DNA of 64,000 bases, from assembly GCF_004337985.1 (NCBI RefSeq), contig NC_043742.1, forward strand, positions 558,001 through 622,000, written 5' to 3'. The position numbers were made by a program, and so were the translations under genes. Of this stretch, positions 10,944 to 22,874 are shown in pieces. How positions within the stretch are numbered: position 1 is the stretch's first letter; each line of letters begins with the position of its first letter. The notes below the pieces were generated by a model. The model did not search any database. It saw nothing but the letters and a program-made list of their open reading frames with translations, and had not been told where the DNA came from. The DNA is from Pyricularia pennisetigena (Eukaryota > Ascomycota > Sordariomycetes > Magnaporthales > Pyriculariaceae).

Positions 10944-12880
10944 ATGATGACTCCAACCGAACTTATTACGCATTACCGTCTAGTGCAACACTCTTTTGCA
11001 CCGCTACGGCTGTCGTGGTGGGAGAAAAACCGAGTGATTGCAGTCCAAATATGGACAGACTCTTCCGCTTTTACTAGAATCCTAATTGCATTTATTGGAC
11101 TTTGCCTGTTGGCCATATTCTCCCGGCTGACCCGACCGCGCTCTCTGCGGCGGCTTGGAATTCCCGGCGCAGTTCAACCTAGGTTCACCACCTGGAGCCT
11201 GGATTTCAAAAAAGTGTTGGAAGACACTGCTAAGAAGGTGTGTTGTGCGACATGATTTTCATTGATATCTCTTTTCCCGGTTTTTACGCTTTTGGCCTAA
11301 CATTGTGTATCTGGCAGTATCCAAACAGTCCGTTTTGTCTCAACGCATTCGGCACCGAATACGTAGTCCTGCCATCAAAGTGCTTTGACGAGGTCAAACG
11401 CCTTCCAGAGCATCAGGCTTCTGCCTTTGCTTTTTTCAAGGAAGCTTTCCATGGCGCGTGGACTGGCACTGGGGTGCAAACGCCAGAATTGGGCAGGTAT
11501 GTTGAATGATTTCTAGTCCAAACCCCATCTGATGGTTGGGCATTCCTTGATTGGGCAACAATTTATATGAACAGCAAAAAAACAAAAGATGACTAACAAG
11601 ATTACCAATTAAAAAAAAAAAAAAAAAGAACGATTGCCGTGGACTTGACCCGCGGTATTCCATCCCTCGTACATTGGAGACAAAAAGACTGCGCAGAAGC
11701 CTTCAAAACGTGCATAGGAGAACCTTCAGACTGGCGCCAAATTCCACTCTTTGAGACAATCCAAAGAATTGTAATATCCGTCAACTCGAGTTCTTTTGTC
11801 GGAAGGGAACTTGGCACAAATCAAAAATGGCTTCGGCTCATTTACAATATGCCGTTGCAGCTCGGTCTTCCCACCATGATCCTGGGCTGGACCCCATTCC
11901 TCCTGCAACCCTTTCTCAAGCCCTTACTTTTCGCTCCACTCAGGATGACGCAAAGAAAGATCAAGGGCATGCTGAGGCCAGTCCTCGAAAATGATATTAG
12001 AGAGTATGAGACCAGCACCGACAAGAAGAACCTGCTCAGTCCCAAAGAGCAAGGCAAGGTGCAGCTTACTGGCTGGCTGCTCTCACGCTACAAGGGCAAG
12101 CTGAACTTTGAAGTTCTTCTTCAGGATTTTATCACCGTCTTGTTCGAGTCTACCCCTTCGACGGCCTCGACCCTGTTTCATATCGTATGCGAACTGGCTG
12201 CAAATCCAGCGCTTCAGGATATGTTGAGACAGGAGCTGGAAGAGCATACGGATCATGGCAACTTGCCCCAGACTCACCTCAACGAACTGCGCAAGATGGA
12301 CAGTGTCATGCGGGAGTCAGCTCGTGCCAATCCGTTCAGCTACTGTAAGTACATACCTGTCAACCAAAGACCCTCTTTCTATGGTGCCCAGCAACTAACT
12401 GGAAGGATCCATCCCTCCCCCCCCCCCCCCCTTAAAGTGGTGCTTTACCGCAAGCTCTCAACACCTACCACGCTCTCCATGGGCCCGGAGCTGCCCGCTG
12501 GCACAAACATTTGCGTGGACGCTCACCACATCAACACTTCGCCAGACTTGTGGGACCAACCACGAGAGTTTGACGGGTTGAGACACTACAGGGCGCGCCA
12601 GCAGCCGCAAAACGAGAACCGCTACAAGTTTGCCAATCTGGGATCCGACGCTCCCGGCTGGGGCGACGGACTCCAGGCTTGCCCCGGGCGCATGTTTGCC
12701 GACAACACCATCAAGATCATCTTGGCACATCTCCTGCTCAACTATGACGTGAAGCTGAGGCCCGGGGAGTCCAAGCCCGAAAAGGGGGCCATGCCCAATG
12801 GGTCCATCGTGCCCGACGTGTGGGCAAAGGTTCTTTTCCGGTCGAGAGTAGGCTCTGCCGTGAACGAGGGGGAAAAATAG
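10944..12880 (+). CDS. cytochrome P450 (second cluster P450)
   Basis: The model is join(10944..11237, 11318..11496, 11629..12344, 12438..12880), 543 residues; all four exons join in frame. A membrane anchor (ILIAFIGLCLLAIF) lies near residue 50, after an unusually long lumenal N-terminus. The K-helix motif is in MDSVMRESAR and the haem loop is WGDGLQACPGRMF, with Trp in place of the usual first Phe. The intron before exon 3 ends in an A-rich tract with acceptor AAG. The intron before exon 4 contains a 15-base C tract (12417-12431). The sequence is clearly different from the other two P450s. It would act as a tailoring monooxygenase in the ER membrane; its substrate position is unknown. Confidence 0.85.
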
Positions 12881-13849
12881 CCTGCAGAGGGGTTCGGTTC
12901 TGGTAGTAGATATTATAACAACTCCCACAAAATTGCTTCCAAGTGTTGCTTGTTTTTGCATGTGGTGGGTTCTCTGCTGGAGCTCATTCGCATTGGTCCG
13001 ACTATGGACTTTCATATTACTGTAGCACCTGTGTGAGCCTTTGATGCCGAGGTTGGACAATGGTATTGGAGCGATAGGGACATGCTGAAGCACTGAATGT
13101 TACTTCAACTTTGCAGGGCATTGCAAAAACCTCCCCCTGGGGGCCCGCGACGGGGAGAGTAAGTGGGTAACCCGTGGGTAACCCGTGGGTAGACTGAATT
13201 AATTGTTGAGGGGGTGGGCGGGCCGGCCCAAAGTTGAACACTTACACAGGGTTGTTTGGCCACCTGTGCGAGCCCATGTGTAACCGGCAAAAATTATAAC
13301 CATACACTGTAGTCATTCTTTTTCTTTTGAATCATTTGTTTCATATGTCTCAGTGATAGCATGTGTTAAATATTTGCGGGTTTATTGAGGATTTCAAAAA
13401 GCCAAAAATTTTATTGACAAATTTGTAAATCCGCGGGTTACCCGTTTTTGTTGAGCCCGCCAACCCGTGGCCACCCATGAAGGGGCCCACGGGCCCGTGG
13501 GTGGGCCCAGGCTACTGTACGTTCATTTTCCGGTTATGGCAGGCCTCAAAATCTACAAGGTACGCAAAACATAGTTAATTTACACCTGTCTTTTTCTTCT
13601 ATTCGATCATGAAGGGGCTTTACGGTGAGGCGCCTCCTACGTTTGCTTATAGTTGGTATCGGTGTTGATTCGCATTTTGAAGGCGCGTATGGCGGCTACC
13701 GATTCTAAATATGCTGAAATAAACGCACCCTCTATACCTCTACACAAACGACGCACAAAGTCACCAAGCGTGTCTACCAGGCCCCGCGATATGATAGGGG
13801 AATGCAGAGGCGTCACCAGGTGGGCGGTTCCATCGACATGCGCCGGCTG
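12881..13849. other. convergent intergenic region with GC-rich MITE
   Basis: This is the 3' space between the P450 (+) and the regulator (-). Apart from the inverted-repeat element at about 13115-13542, I see no gene. Confidence 0.5.
13115..13542. mobile_element. GC-rich MITE of the AGGC.../GGGCCC family (copy 2)
   Basis: The left end is AGGGCATTGCAAAAACC; the right end, read inward, is AGGCCTGCCATAACCGG. Both are followed by GGGCCC-rich blocks, around an AT-rich middle. The end sequences and composition resemble non-autonomous hAT elements, which often start CAGGCCT; that placement is inference. No transposase is encoded. Confidence 0.55.
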
Positions 13850-15454
13850 CTAGTACATGCCATTGTCGCAATTACGCAAAAACCTCCTCACATTGTCACC
13901 CAAGTCTCCTACAGCACCGATACCCGTTCCACCATCCTGGTTCAAAAGCTCATGACCGTTGAGCGTCAGCATGTTCTTCAGCGCCGCCAGCGTAGCTTTT
14001 CTATGGTGCGAGAGGCTGTCGTTTTGTTTTCTTTCCTCTTGTTGATGCTGATCCTCATGGCTCGGCGGGCCTTCCATAGCCGCGGCCCATGCGGCTCTCA
14101 TCCGGTCCAGCATGTGCGTCATGATCTCGAGTTGTACCCGCAGCCCCAGCACAAACGGCGGATTGAGCGGCAAGAAATTCTTGTTGGGCGAAGGTGAAGG
14201 AGTCATGGCCCTATTTTGCGGGCTTGCCCGTTTCGACTTGAAGGTGCCCGAGGGTGATCCGCAGGTGTGCAGTGCGTCGTTGATGCGGGAGAAAATGGAT
14301 CGGTAAATTGACAGGATCCCCACGTGACATGTCAGAATGGTTGTTATGATCGGTAGGCCGACGGCCGAGGTTTCCGATGCCGAGGCTGTGCGTTGGCGCC
14401 CGGTCGAATTGGCAGACTTTTCCAAGTGTAGGCTTTTCCCGGCTTGGCCCAGGAGATGCTGAGCCAGGACGGAACTCGATTTGTGCTGGCTCCTGCTTGA
14501 AAACTCAAAGTGTGGGCCTTGTTGGTTCGATATAGACGCCGGCGGGCTGTTTTCTGGGTCTTCAAAGCCCCTCCACAAAAAGGAAAAAGTCGAGATGAGA
14601 CTCAACAGGCATTCGGAGGCATAAATCAAACGTTGTATTATATTGGCTCGCGGGCCTGTTGGTTTATCGATGGAGTCGCGTAATATGAAGGGTGACAATA
14701 TCGCCTCTGCTAGATCCTCATCGGTTACGCAGTGAAGCTGCGTAAACAAAAAGCAATGGAGGTCTGCTACTCTTTTTCTGACCGATTCCAGGGATGTAGG
14801 TGAGTTTGGTGCAAAGGTCGCGCTTGGTAAGCCTGGATCTCCGCTCTCAGCAGAAACCTGGATTGTCGGTTTCTCGTCTTGAGACTTTGGTAGATGAACG
14901 GAGCCTTCCACTCCGTTGCTAGGGTTTACACCCAGTGCATAGCAAGAGCCCATCTCGGTCGCACTAATCCCAGTCCCGGCGAACGTGCCTAGTCCTGTAG
15001 ACATATCATGTAGGCCATTGACGGTGTATTGTGCACCCCCATAATGTGCCGAGTCGAAATCAAAGGTGTAAGAGTCGATAAGCGGTGTGTTTTCACCAGT
15101 TCCAATGGATTTATCGGAAAAGAAACCCGCCTTGCCAAGATCATCCATTGTCAGACCATGAGCCCTGGACGGCGAGGGCCAGGAGCGTGGAGTAAGGTCG
15201 TCGACTTCATCGTCCGATGCAGGGTTTTTTCTTTTCAGGCCATATGGCTCGTCGCCATGGGACACGTTGGGTCTGGTGATCTGACAAACTGCTTTTGCTC
15301 TGACACAACGGCTGCATGTGCTTAATGATGTCGCCAATTGTCCGTCAGTAATGCTGGGCTCTCGTTCGCACTTGAGCTTGTGTTTGTGACATCGATCACA
15401 CGCGGATCGACGCGCCTGGGCAGAGTGGAGTTGATAATTTGAATCCATCACCAT
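13850..15454 (-). CDS. Zn2Cys6 transcription factor with AflR-like C-terminus
   Basis: The chosen start (MVMDSNYQ, complement of 15452-15454) gives 534 residues. An in-frame ATG at 15490 is an alternative. The open frame extends to 15658, but that upstream part looks non-coding. The Zn2Cys6 cluster is Cys19-x2-Cys22-x6-Cys29-x17-Cys47-x2-Cys50-x6-Cys57, with a long middle loop. The linker is Ser/Pro rich. The C-terminal half carries HCFLFTQLHCV and TILTCHVGILSIYRSIFSRI, typical of the AflR regulatory family. Its position beside the tailoring genes makes it the likely pathway-specific activator, comparable to BC2 of ACE1-type clusters. It borders the first RIP island. Confidence 0.85.
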   Translation of the reverse strand: MVMDSNYQLHSAQARRSACDRCHKHKLKCEREPSITDGQLATSLSTCSRCVRAKAVCQITRPNVSHGDEPYGLKRKNPASDDEVDDLTPRSWPSPSRAHGLTMDDLGKAGFFSDKSIGTGENTPLIDSYTFDFDSAHYGGAQYTVNGLHDMSTGLGTFAGTGISATEMGSCYALGVNPSNGVEGSVHLPKSQDEKPTIQVSAESGDPGLPSATFAPNSPTSLESVRKRVADLHCFLFTQLHCVTDEDLAEAILSPFILRDSIDKPTGPRANIIQRLIYASECLLSLISTFSFLWRGFEDPENSPPASISNQQGPHFEFSSRSQHKSSSVLAQHLLGQAGKSLHLEKSANSTGRQRTASASETSAVGLPIITTILTCHVGILSIYRSIFSRINDALHTCGSPSGTFKSKRASPQNRAMTPSPSPNKNFLPLNPPFVLGLRVQLEIMTHMLDRMRAAWAAAMEGPPSHEDQHQQEERKQNDSLSHHRKATLAALKNMLTLNGHELLNQDGGTGIGAVGDLGDNVRRFLRNCDNGMY

Positions 15455-16314
15455 TGTAAAGTAGGGTATGGTATAATCTTGAAGGAACATGGTGTGAAAT
15501 GAGATGTTGGGACTATGAAAATGATAAATATAAGATGGACAAGGTAAAGACAAAGTAACAGTGGGAATATCAATAACTATCGCACTTGGGCAATAGATGC
15601 GGTTGCGATTCAGGGGGTGCACGTTGCGATCGTAATGCCTAACTTTCCAGGCATCCATAAACCCACGTGGCCCCTTTGCCTTTGCAGCAGAACAGATTGC
15701 CTTTACTTTCTTTTGTATGTAGAAAGACAGAACAAAACCAATTAGATATAGCTATTCGCGCTACTTGGTTGCCTCATACCTTAATTCCTACGCGTAACCG
15801 ATGTCTATGAACAGTAACAAAGTACGCTAATGGTCAAGTCAAATTCAAACTTTGGACGAAATGGATGTTTGGGAATACTATACTGCTTACTGGGGCTTCG
15901 GCATGGGCAGGGATTCCTGTAAGTGCTTGCCCATGGTGATTTAACAACACAATACCGACGAAGCTTACCTCATCACATCCTTCATCATAGGATCTGCTCT
16001 TATGAGTTACTCGGTGGGAAACCCGAAGGATAAATTTGATGCGAACTCCTGCCGGAGACTCCAAGAATTACTCGATTTCCCAATTCCCAACGGAAGTTTA
16101 TGACTAAGTGCCCCAAGAAGGGAAAAACCTTAACCACACCTATGAATCGTTTGCTAGCTCTACTAATGAGTAGGTTCAGGAATGTCGGCTAATGAATTTA
16201 AGTGGGGCCTGCCGCAAGATTCACAAAGTTATCAGACGTTCTCTTGCATGCAGAACCGGCGGAGGTTTAAACTTAGAAGGGGGTACACCAAGCCTCTAAT
16301 TGAAAGAAGGGACA

Positions 16315-16400
16315 TTCTAGACTCGGCATTCCTGAAATGGCTAGGCCCCTGAAATGGCCGGATTGCTTTTAGCTTGAATCATTTGTAAGTAAATGATTGG
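16315..16400. repeat. terminal segment of a third repeat family (copy 1)
   Basis: Reads TCTAGACTCGGCATTCCTG followed by AAATGGCTAGGCCCCTGAAATGG and a CTTTTAGCTT block. The same order recurs at about 37546 and 44671. It marks the left edge of the first RIP island. The family is not identified. Confidence 0.55.
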
Positions 16401-17479
16401 CCGTTCCATAAACAGCGTATTGGATACAATTATAGCGCAAAAAAGCATTTTATAACAGTACCACGCATTTGTTTTCGCCTTGATATTAATAGAAATATCT
16501 CAAATTTAAATGAATTGATGTATTTATTTTGTTAATCGAGTAAATACAAAGTATAAAACTTGAAATCAAATTGTGTTCTATAAGACATACTACAAGGTAT
16601 TCGATGGACTTTATTTCGCGTTCACAGCCCTTCTTATTCCTGTTTTAAAATTTGTGAAATTGAGACCTTTTAGAAAATATACAAATTATTAACAGCTAAA
16701 AGATTGAGATATAATTAGACTTTTATACATAAATATGAGAATGGAAGTATGGTATGTGCAGTAAAAAGATATTGGGATTTCTTTATTATTGCTCTGCTTA
16801 AGCAGAAATTAAAGGCAAAACAAGGTACAAATTAAAATAATAGAACAAATAGAAATCGCAAGATTATGGGGTAAGCTGCGTTGAATTATTCCAAATTTGG
16901 TCATTTTTCGAATGGATAAAACGCGCTAATGCCTGTTTTGGCTTCAGGAATAGATAATTATTAGTATCTTGTTTTTTTAACGTTTATATGAAGTTATTTC
17001 GTATTATTGGGAAATTTGATTTGCAAGTAAAAAGCTAGATAATATAGTTTTTAATTTTGCTCAAAGTGTTCTGCAAAATCTTTTTGATTATAGCTCCATA
17101 TAAATAATTAATCAACATTAGTATTTTTACTTTTCTACTAAGTTACAAATCATAACTACTCTAAATAATTAAGTAGTTTGTGGGTCTTAATAAGAGATTG
17201 ACCAAGTATTAGTAGATGACCTGGAGCTTTTTCAATAAAATTATTTTTATATATACTTTAGTTTAAAAAAGTAATATTTGGAGTTTAAGAAAGTTATAAT
17301 TAACGTTATTTTATATAAAAGATTTATAATATTACTTACCATAAATGTAATCTTACGTGGCCGTAAGTGTACGTATGGAGTTAAATCCCAGAAGCTTTCG
17401 CTTATTATTATTAAAATCGGAAAGATATAGAGGTGCTTAATTAGTAAATTTATTATATCAGAATATATATTTTATTTAT

Positions 17480-17960
17480 TTACCCACTTACATACTATAA
17501 TATACTCCCCAAGCTTGCGATTTCATAGGATAAACGTATGTAACCCACCACGTGCAAAAACTTTGGAACTTAATATAAAAAAAAACGAAAACCCAAAATG
17601 GTTAAAAATTAAAGCGAAACGTAATAAAAGTTCCGCTATAAACAAATTAAAGGCGATTGGTATTGCATTTGCGAAGTTATATACATATACATAGAATTTA
17701 AGTTTCATTATTCTTAATAACTTTGTTTATATTTATATATAATACGCAAACCGTTTGATTTTGCGCATTTTCTGTAGTTTACTAGACCGGAATATTAGCC
17801 GCTGAATTGCTAAAATCACAGTAACAAACGGCCAAAATCGACAAATTATGCTCAAGACTAAACCAAAACGGTTTATAAATGGATGCACAAATATATTGCA
17901 GAATTAAAGCAGTGCTACAACTATAAAGCTTTGGGCTTTAGTGGTAACCCTGAAAGCTAG
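17480..17960. mobile_element. RIP-degraded fragment of the TAGTCTCA element (R-type end)
   Basis: The order CCACGTGCAAAA, CCGCTATAAAC, AAAATCGACAAATT, AAACCAAAAC, GCTTTGGGCTTT follows the right half of the complete copies at 35.1 and 60.3 kb. The left end is not recognisable. Confidence 0.5.
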
Positions 17961-18399
17961 TTATACCCGAGGAAAATATAGTTTTAAAGCTTATTCCGAA
18001 TTTACCAATTCAAAGGTTGATTAAGCAAAGATTTCAGGGATTAAATCTTGTTTATTAAAACATTTCCACGTTGAGCCCGATTTATAATAACTGGTTTAAA
18101 CAATATTTTCGAAAGCAATACGGTAAGTTTATATTATCTTTTAATTCTTTTTTCTTCATCAAATACGGAATGTAAAAAAGTTAGATAGGGTTTACAAAAC
18201 TAAAATCATTTGTTATTTATGAAAACAAAATTTATAGTTTTATATGCAACTGGGTGATTATTAATTTGTTTCATAAATTACGAAACTAAAATACAAAGAG
18301 TCATGAAATATTTGTTTTCGCTGCCTATTATGTGCATTCTGCACTGTAAAGTTGTTAAAAATCTATATTATATCATAAAACTATTACTTGCGAATAATT

Positions 18400-18942
18400 T
18401 CCTAAAAAATGCTCCATAATTAGATATAAACTTTGGAAATGAAGAAAAATAAAAACTAAAATTAATATTTAACGATTATTAAAATGAAAAAGGGGCATAA
18501 TACGGTTTCTGCGATCAAAAATACAAACATTCAAAATAATATAATACTGGTAACCGTATATTTTTACGATTTTACTCATTTTTTAACTCGTAGATCTGAT
18601 CTTAGACTGTGCATATACCTGCTACGGACGACGGAACTGGACAAGATACCCTTAGATTAGAACAACCGCGATTTTTTCGGCGAATTTGATTTGCCGAAAA
18701 ACCATATGGTTGAAAGGTATATGGAGCGTTCGGTCCCCCGCGATTGCAGGGGTTTAGTCTAAGCATTGAGATTAGGTTTAGGCTGAATATTGAGATCAAC
18801 GAAATTCGAGAAATTTTCCCTAACCTTAAACCAAAGCTTTTTTTTTGGCTGGATTTACAGGATATTGCGCAGCCGCGATTGAGCCACGTTCCACGTGGTT
18901 CAAGTGTGGAGCTTTAAGCTTTGAGGATAAGCCCCGAGTTTA
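18400..18942. mobile_element. two abutting ends of the TAGTCTCA element (L-type and R-type)
   Basis: An L-type end (GAACAACCGCGATTTTTTCGG ... GGAGCGTTCGGTCCC) finishes near 18774 with GCATTGAGATTA. An R-type fragment (GCCGCGATTGAGCC ... GTGTGGAGCTTTAAGC) finishes near 18942. C-to-T changes at the ends are consistent with RIP. Confidence 0.55.
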
Positions 18943-19397
18943 GTAGAAATCTAATTACATTTAAAGATATTAGTCGCCAATGATTTGTATGCGTTTTTGA
19001 ATTCATCAACATTTAAAAATTATAAAAGAAACAACTATAAATGCTATTAGCGCAAATGGCTACTACTTTATACCTTGAATTACCGTCTAAAAATTACAGT
19101 TTGGTTTAAAGTTTTATAATTTGTCTCCAGTTAATTCAAAAATAAAACTTTGAATTCCTCCAATTTAAAAAGCTCAATCAATAGTATTGTTATGAGCGTA
19201 TAAGTGGCATTTTGAAAAAGTGGGTTTTGACACCTATAAGCAGATCAATCATGGCGTATATCGAACGACCATTAAATCAGTTATTAAAGGCTGAATTTAT
19301 ACGCGGTATAACCATTTCAGGGTCGCCCAGTCTAGATCGTTATCCGTCTGCGTCTACACTAAAGATTAGTTCTCTTCAAGTATTTTTTTATCGCTTT

Positions 19398-20022
19398 TGG
19401 ACGTGGCAAATGACGCCCGCAGGATGGAAGCTCACATCTGTGGATATCGATTGTGCATCTTAAGTCTTGCCCGGAAAGTCGTTACCAAACAGGCTTTTTC
19501 GAACGGCGCTGTGGGCACCGTCGCAGCCTACATCGTAATCCGCCTGGATTTCTTTTGTATCTGGGGTGTTTTGATGTCAACCCATGCCTTCTGCTCGTCA
19601 TTTCCTACATCCATGACTTTGTGGTTTCACGAAAGGGTGACCCCAGGATTGTCCTGGACCTGCTTGACGAGTATTTCAAGAAGTTCCTTCTGCGGCAGGC
19701 ATGCTGACCTCAAGTCCTCGCCGTTAATGTCGGCGAGGACATTGGTATGCAGAAGCCCCAGCGAACGATATTCTCCGCCAAACGTCCTCGAGGTGAAGGA
19801 CGTTGGCGGGAAACCCCTGCGACGTATTTCGTCCGAAACACCGGCGTGCCTAAGGTCCGGTATGGAGGCCGTTCCATAGTAGGCAGCTTTGGGTCGCCTG
19901 TCGACGTCTGCGGCGCCTTCCTGGACTTGTACCTCGATGCCTTGCCGCGAGAGCAGAGTCGCAAGCAGCGTCCCTGCAGGGCCTGCACCGACCATGACGA
20001 CATGGCCATAAGGAGTTAGCAC
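19398..20022 (-). pseudogene. N-terminal half of a PHBH-type FAD monooxygenase
   Basis: The frame from 20022 begins with the dinucleotide-binding segment VVMVGAGPAGTLLATLLSRQ and runs through RRPKAAYYG and ACLPQKELLEILVKQV. It stops at TGA 19627-19629. The next codons continue the same protein (NHKVMDVGNDEQKAWVDIKT). After a one-base frameshift near 19575 the second FAD motif appears (GCDGAHSAVRKSLFGN), then a TAA at 19460-19462, and similarity ends at about ISTDV near 19420. The stop and frameshift defects make it non-functional. Enzymes of this group hydroxylate aromatic or polyketide substrates with NAD(P)H and O2. The missing C-terminal half may be the fragment at 43.9-44.7 kb. Confidence 0.8.
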
Positions 20023-21254
20023 TGTCTGATTTTGGTCAGAAGCCCGCGGAAGAACATCACCTTTTTGAAAGGGCGTGGCTAAGCCATTGTCGCTATTTCA
20101 GATTCAAGCGGGGGATTGCGAAGAGCTTGTTCAGGAAGTGGTTAGGTTATTCCAGGTGGGTTAATACGGACTACTCCCGACTGGTGAGGGATTGAATCTA
20201 CTGCAAAGGCGAGATGGAATCGGCTGGCAAGCTTACCAATCGAAAAGGCCGTGTCTTGTTAGCATTTGGCTTAGTTCGAGAAGTTCAAGGGAGGCGACTT
20301 CAAGACCACTTCAAAGGAACATTTACTCGTTTCGGTAACGAGTACTTACTATGTAATTCAACAAAGAAATAATGACTCGGTTCATGCCCACTGTTTGATA
20401 TGTTTAAGCGAGGATACATAGGATTGCTGCCGCTGGTAGAGGGACCAATCACATATGAACTGCATAGAGATGAAAATGGAAGTTCCATAATTCTTCTTCG
20501 ATCTTTAGCAGTACGCCCAGCTAGTCCGTCCCATGTGTTGGGAAAGCATAATGGTACCGCCGATACTGGATGGCTGTGCCGATCAACTTAGATCGAGGCC
20601 AGGGTTAGTGGCGCTTTCTTAGTTGAGTCATGTGTGCTAGTTAGGTTTTACTCCCGCTTACCGATCTTGCTTTCTGACAAGATGTCACCCAAAAGAAAAG
20701 GCAAGGGTGGGGGCGTGTATCCAACATGTTTAGCCTTACCGGCTATAAAGGTGGAAATCATAGCCTAGCCGGAAGCCTGTACACGAGTACGGAATTGCTT
20801 TGTGGGGCCCATTAGGCATTTTCAGATCCAGTGCAAAACTCTTTTATCCTAGACAATCAGACTAAACGGGGGTCAGATGACATAAATCCCCTGGGCGTAT
20901 TTGCCGCCCATATCTCATGTTGTTTGGCTCATAAAGCTTAAGCAACGTTATGCTGAGAAAGACGGTCATCCGTTTCGTCGGTTACTGCTGCGCAAGGCGA
21001 GATTCATGGCAAAGTCTCATATAAGTTTTAACATGACTTCCAGATTGTATCCGAGCTCCAGGCATAGTTGATCTCGTGGCAGTGTTTTGTGGCAGTGTTA
21101 CATCATCGCTAACCCTTTTAAAATCTTTGCCATGTCTTATTCATGCCTGTTCAAGGTGCACTAACTATTCCGGATACTACTATGGGGTAGTCCTGGCCAT
21201 TCAAGTCTTTCATAATGCATTATTCAGTCGCCCCATAGGTTCCCAGAACCACTA
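20023..21254. other. gene-poor region, nothing recognised
   Basis: Composition is ordinary, but only short frames occur on both strands and none shows a family motif. Just inside its left part, 20030-20300 could hold the eroded promoter of the FAD monooxygenase. Confidence 0.4.
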
Positions 21255-21347
21255 TGTGAATGCTCCGCCTTCCCCTTCGTCCTCGACGGCCAACGCTACC
21301 TTGCCGAACGAGGTGCCTGACTCGATGAGGCATTGCGCCTCGATGAT

Positions 21348-21394
<47 letters not shown>

Positions 21395-22366
21395 CAAAGT
21401 TTGGACCTTTTCGTCAGGTGAGGCTTCACGACTCCATCATCGACAAGCTTGGCTAGCTTGGTTAGCCATTCGTGGTGCATCTCCGGGTACGACCAGCCTC
21501 ACTTGGAGAGAATGGGTGTGTAGTGACAGTAGAACGGCTCAGTTCCGAGCCAGCACCAGCTGAAGGTCAAAGACGTGCTCATGGCCTTTGACCCGTACAT
21601 GTCGAAATGAGCCTGGGCGACACTGCAGACCTTTCCAAACGGCGCTAGAACCTCGGACCCCGGATGGATATACTATTCCGTGCGGCTTGTGATATAGGCA
21701 TACCTGAGCGGCACATCGTCGGGCAGGTTCAGAGCGGCAATCTGCGGCATGATGTCCTCACGATGATTGATGAGGTGCGTGGCGCCCATGGTCTTGGCCA
21801 GTTCAAAACGTCTCTGGCCGGAAGCACGTGGCGATGATGACGGGTAGTTTGAGGACGTGCCTTGCAATTTAGGTGGCGACGGCCCCAACCCTACTGCCAC
21901 CATTGATGATAAAGATCCGTGCCGTGTCGCCCTTCTTCGCCTCGAGGCGCTCAATGATGGACTCGTAGGCTGTGCTGTACGTCAGGGGCATTGCCGCCGA
22001 CTGCGTCCAGTCGAGGCTCTTGGGCTTGACGGCGGCCTTGGTCTCGTCGATGATGGCTTCCTCGGCATAAGTACCCCATCGAACCGAGCTGCCCACCCCA
22101 TAGATCTCGTCGCCGACCTTGAACAGACTCTCGTCCGGGCCGAGCTTTGTCACGATGCCGGCGACGTCACCACTCATGGCGTGGAAGTTGGACAAGTACG
22201 GGTTGATTGTGCGAACAATATCGTAGTAGTTTGGCGTGTCATTGTATGTTGCCGAGACGAGGCACTTCTTGGGACTCGAGATTCTCGGGTGGTAAAAACC
22301 GTTTTTGCCATCTGGGATACCGATGGCACTAGAGGACGTCGAAAATAATATCATCCAAGAACGCAT
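21255..22366 (-). pseudogene. zinc-type alcohol dehydrogenase-like MDR protein, broken
   Basis: The first segment, complement 22366 to 21869, shows GroES-like features (NPYLSNFHAMSGDVAGIV, FKVGDEIYGVG, WGTYAEEAIID, SAAMPLTYSTAYESI) and a mutated Rossmann turn (IFIINGGSRVGAVAT). After frameshifting, FELAKTMGATHLINHRED continues the fold. It is followed by in-frame stops near 21672 and 21485 and the segments LAPFGKVCSVAQAHFDMY and HEWLTKLAKLVDDGVVKP. A 46-base T tract at 21349-21394 (poly-A on the coding strand) interrupts the tail, and AQCLIESGTSFGKVALAV ends it. The order of motifs is complete for an MDR reductase, so this is a full-length gene that died in place. Confidence 0.75.
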
Positions 22367-22870
22367 TATACATCGGCGGATCTGGTTATATATATTTCTG
22401 CGTTGAAAACCAGCTTTGAGAGGCGCGAGAAAATGTAATGACCAGAATTTTCGTCACACCGACCCTTAAAATGTGTTTTTTTTTTTCTTTTTTTGAAGCC
22501 TCTCTCCTATATTCAGCAGGTCAAACCTTCGGGGCAGATTAAGTTGGTCGTAGCCGCCCGTCACTAGTGATAGACGCTTGTGGTGGATAAAAGTCGGGAA
22601 GCAGACACAGATGGACAAAAGCTCGGAAATAATTTGAAGCTATAAATTACTGTTACTCGTGTTAAGGTCTAGGGCCTACGGAACATAGCGTTCAGCCCGC
22701 GAGATAATGGCCGCGCTACTATGAACTCGGGTTTATACAGCACGGGAGTCCAAAAGAAAGGAATAAAAGAAACAAAAAAGGAAAAAAAGAATAATCAATA
22801 AAAAAAACCTTGATCCTTAGAAAGACATCGCCTTATGGCTTTTATAAAGCTAATCAATTCTAGCGCTCCT
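22367..22870. other. intergenic, nothing recognised
   Basis: Contains a T tract near 22475-22495 and A-rich runs around 22755-22806. No supported gene. Confidence 0.4.
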
Positions 22871-22874
22871 ACGT

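Larger units (their letters stand above)
15660..19320. other. gene-free, AT-rich RIP island with decayed repeats
   Basis: From about 16.4 kb the composition becomes very AT-rich and only tiny frames remain, as expected after RIP. Recognisable pieces are listed separately: an end related to 37.55 and 44.67 kb at 16315, and TAGTCTCA-element pieces ending near 17959, 18774 and 18942. The 15660-16300 part is not AT-rich but shows no gene I can support. Confidence 0.7.

Noticed and set aside
15455..15658. Upstream extension of the Zn2Cys6 regulator frame
   Set aside because: Low-complexity hydrophobic translation unlike a DNA-binding N-terminus; the Zn cluster sits close behind the Met at 15454.
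19398..20022. A simple transposon insertion as the cause of the split FAD monooxygenase
   Set aside because: On the minus strand the N-terminal half would then have to lie at higher coordinates than the C-terminal half; it does not.
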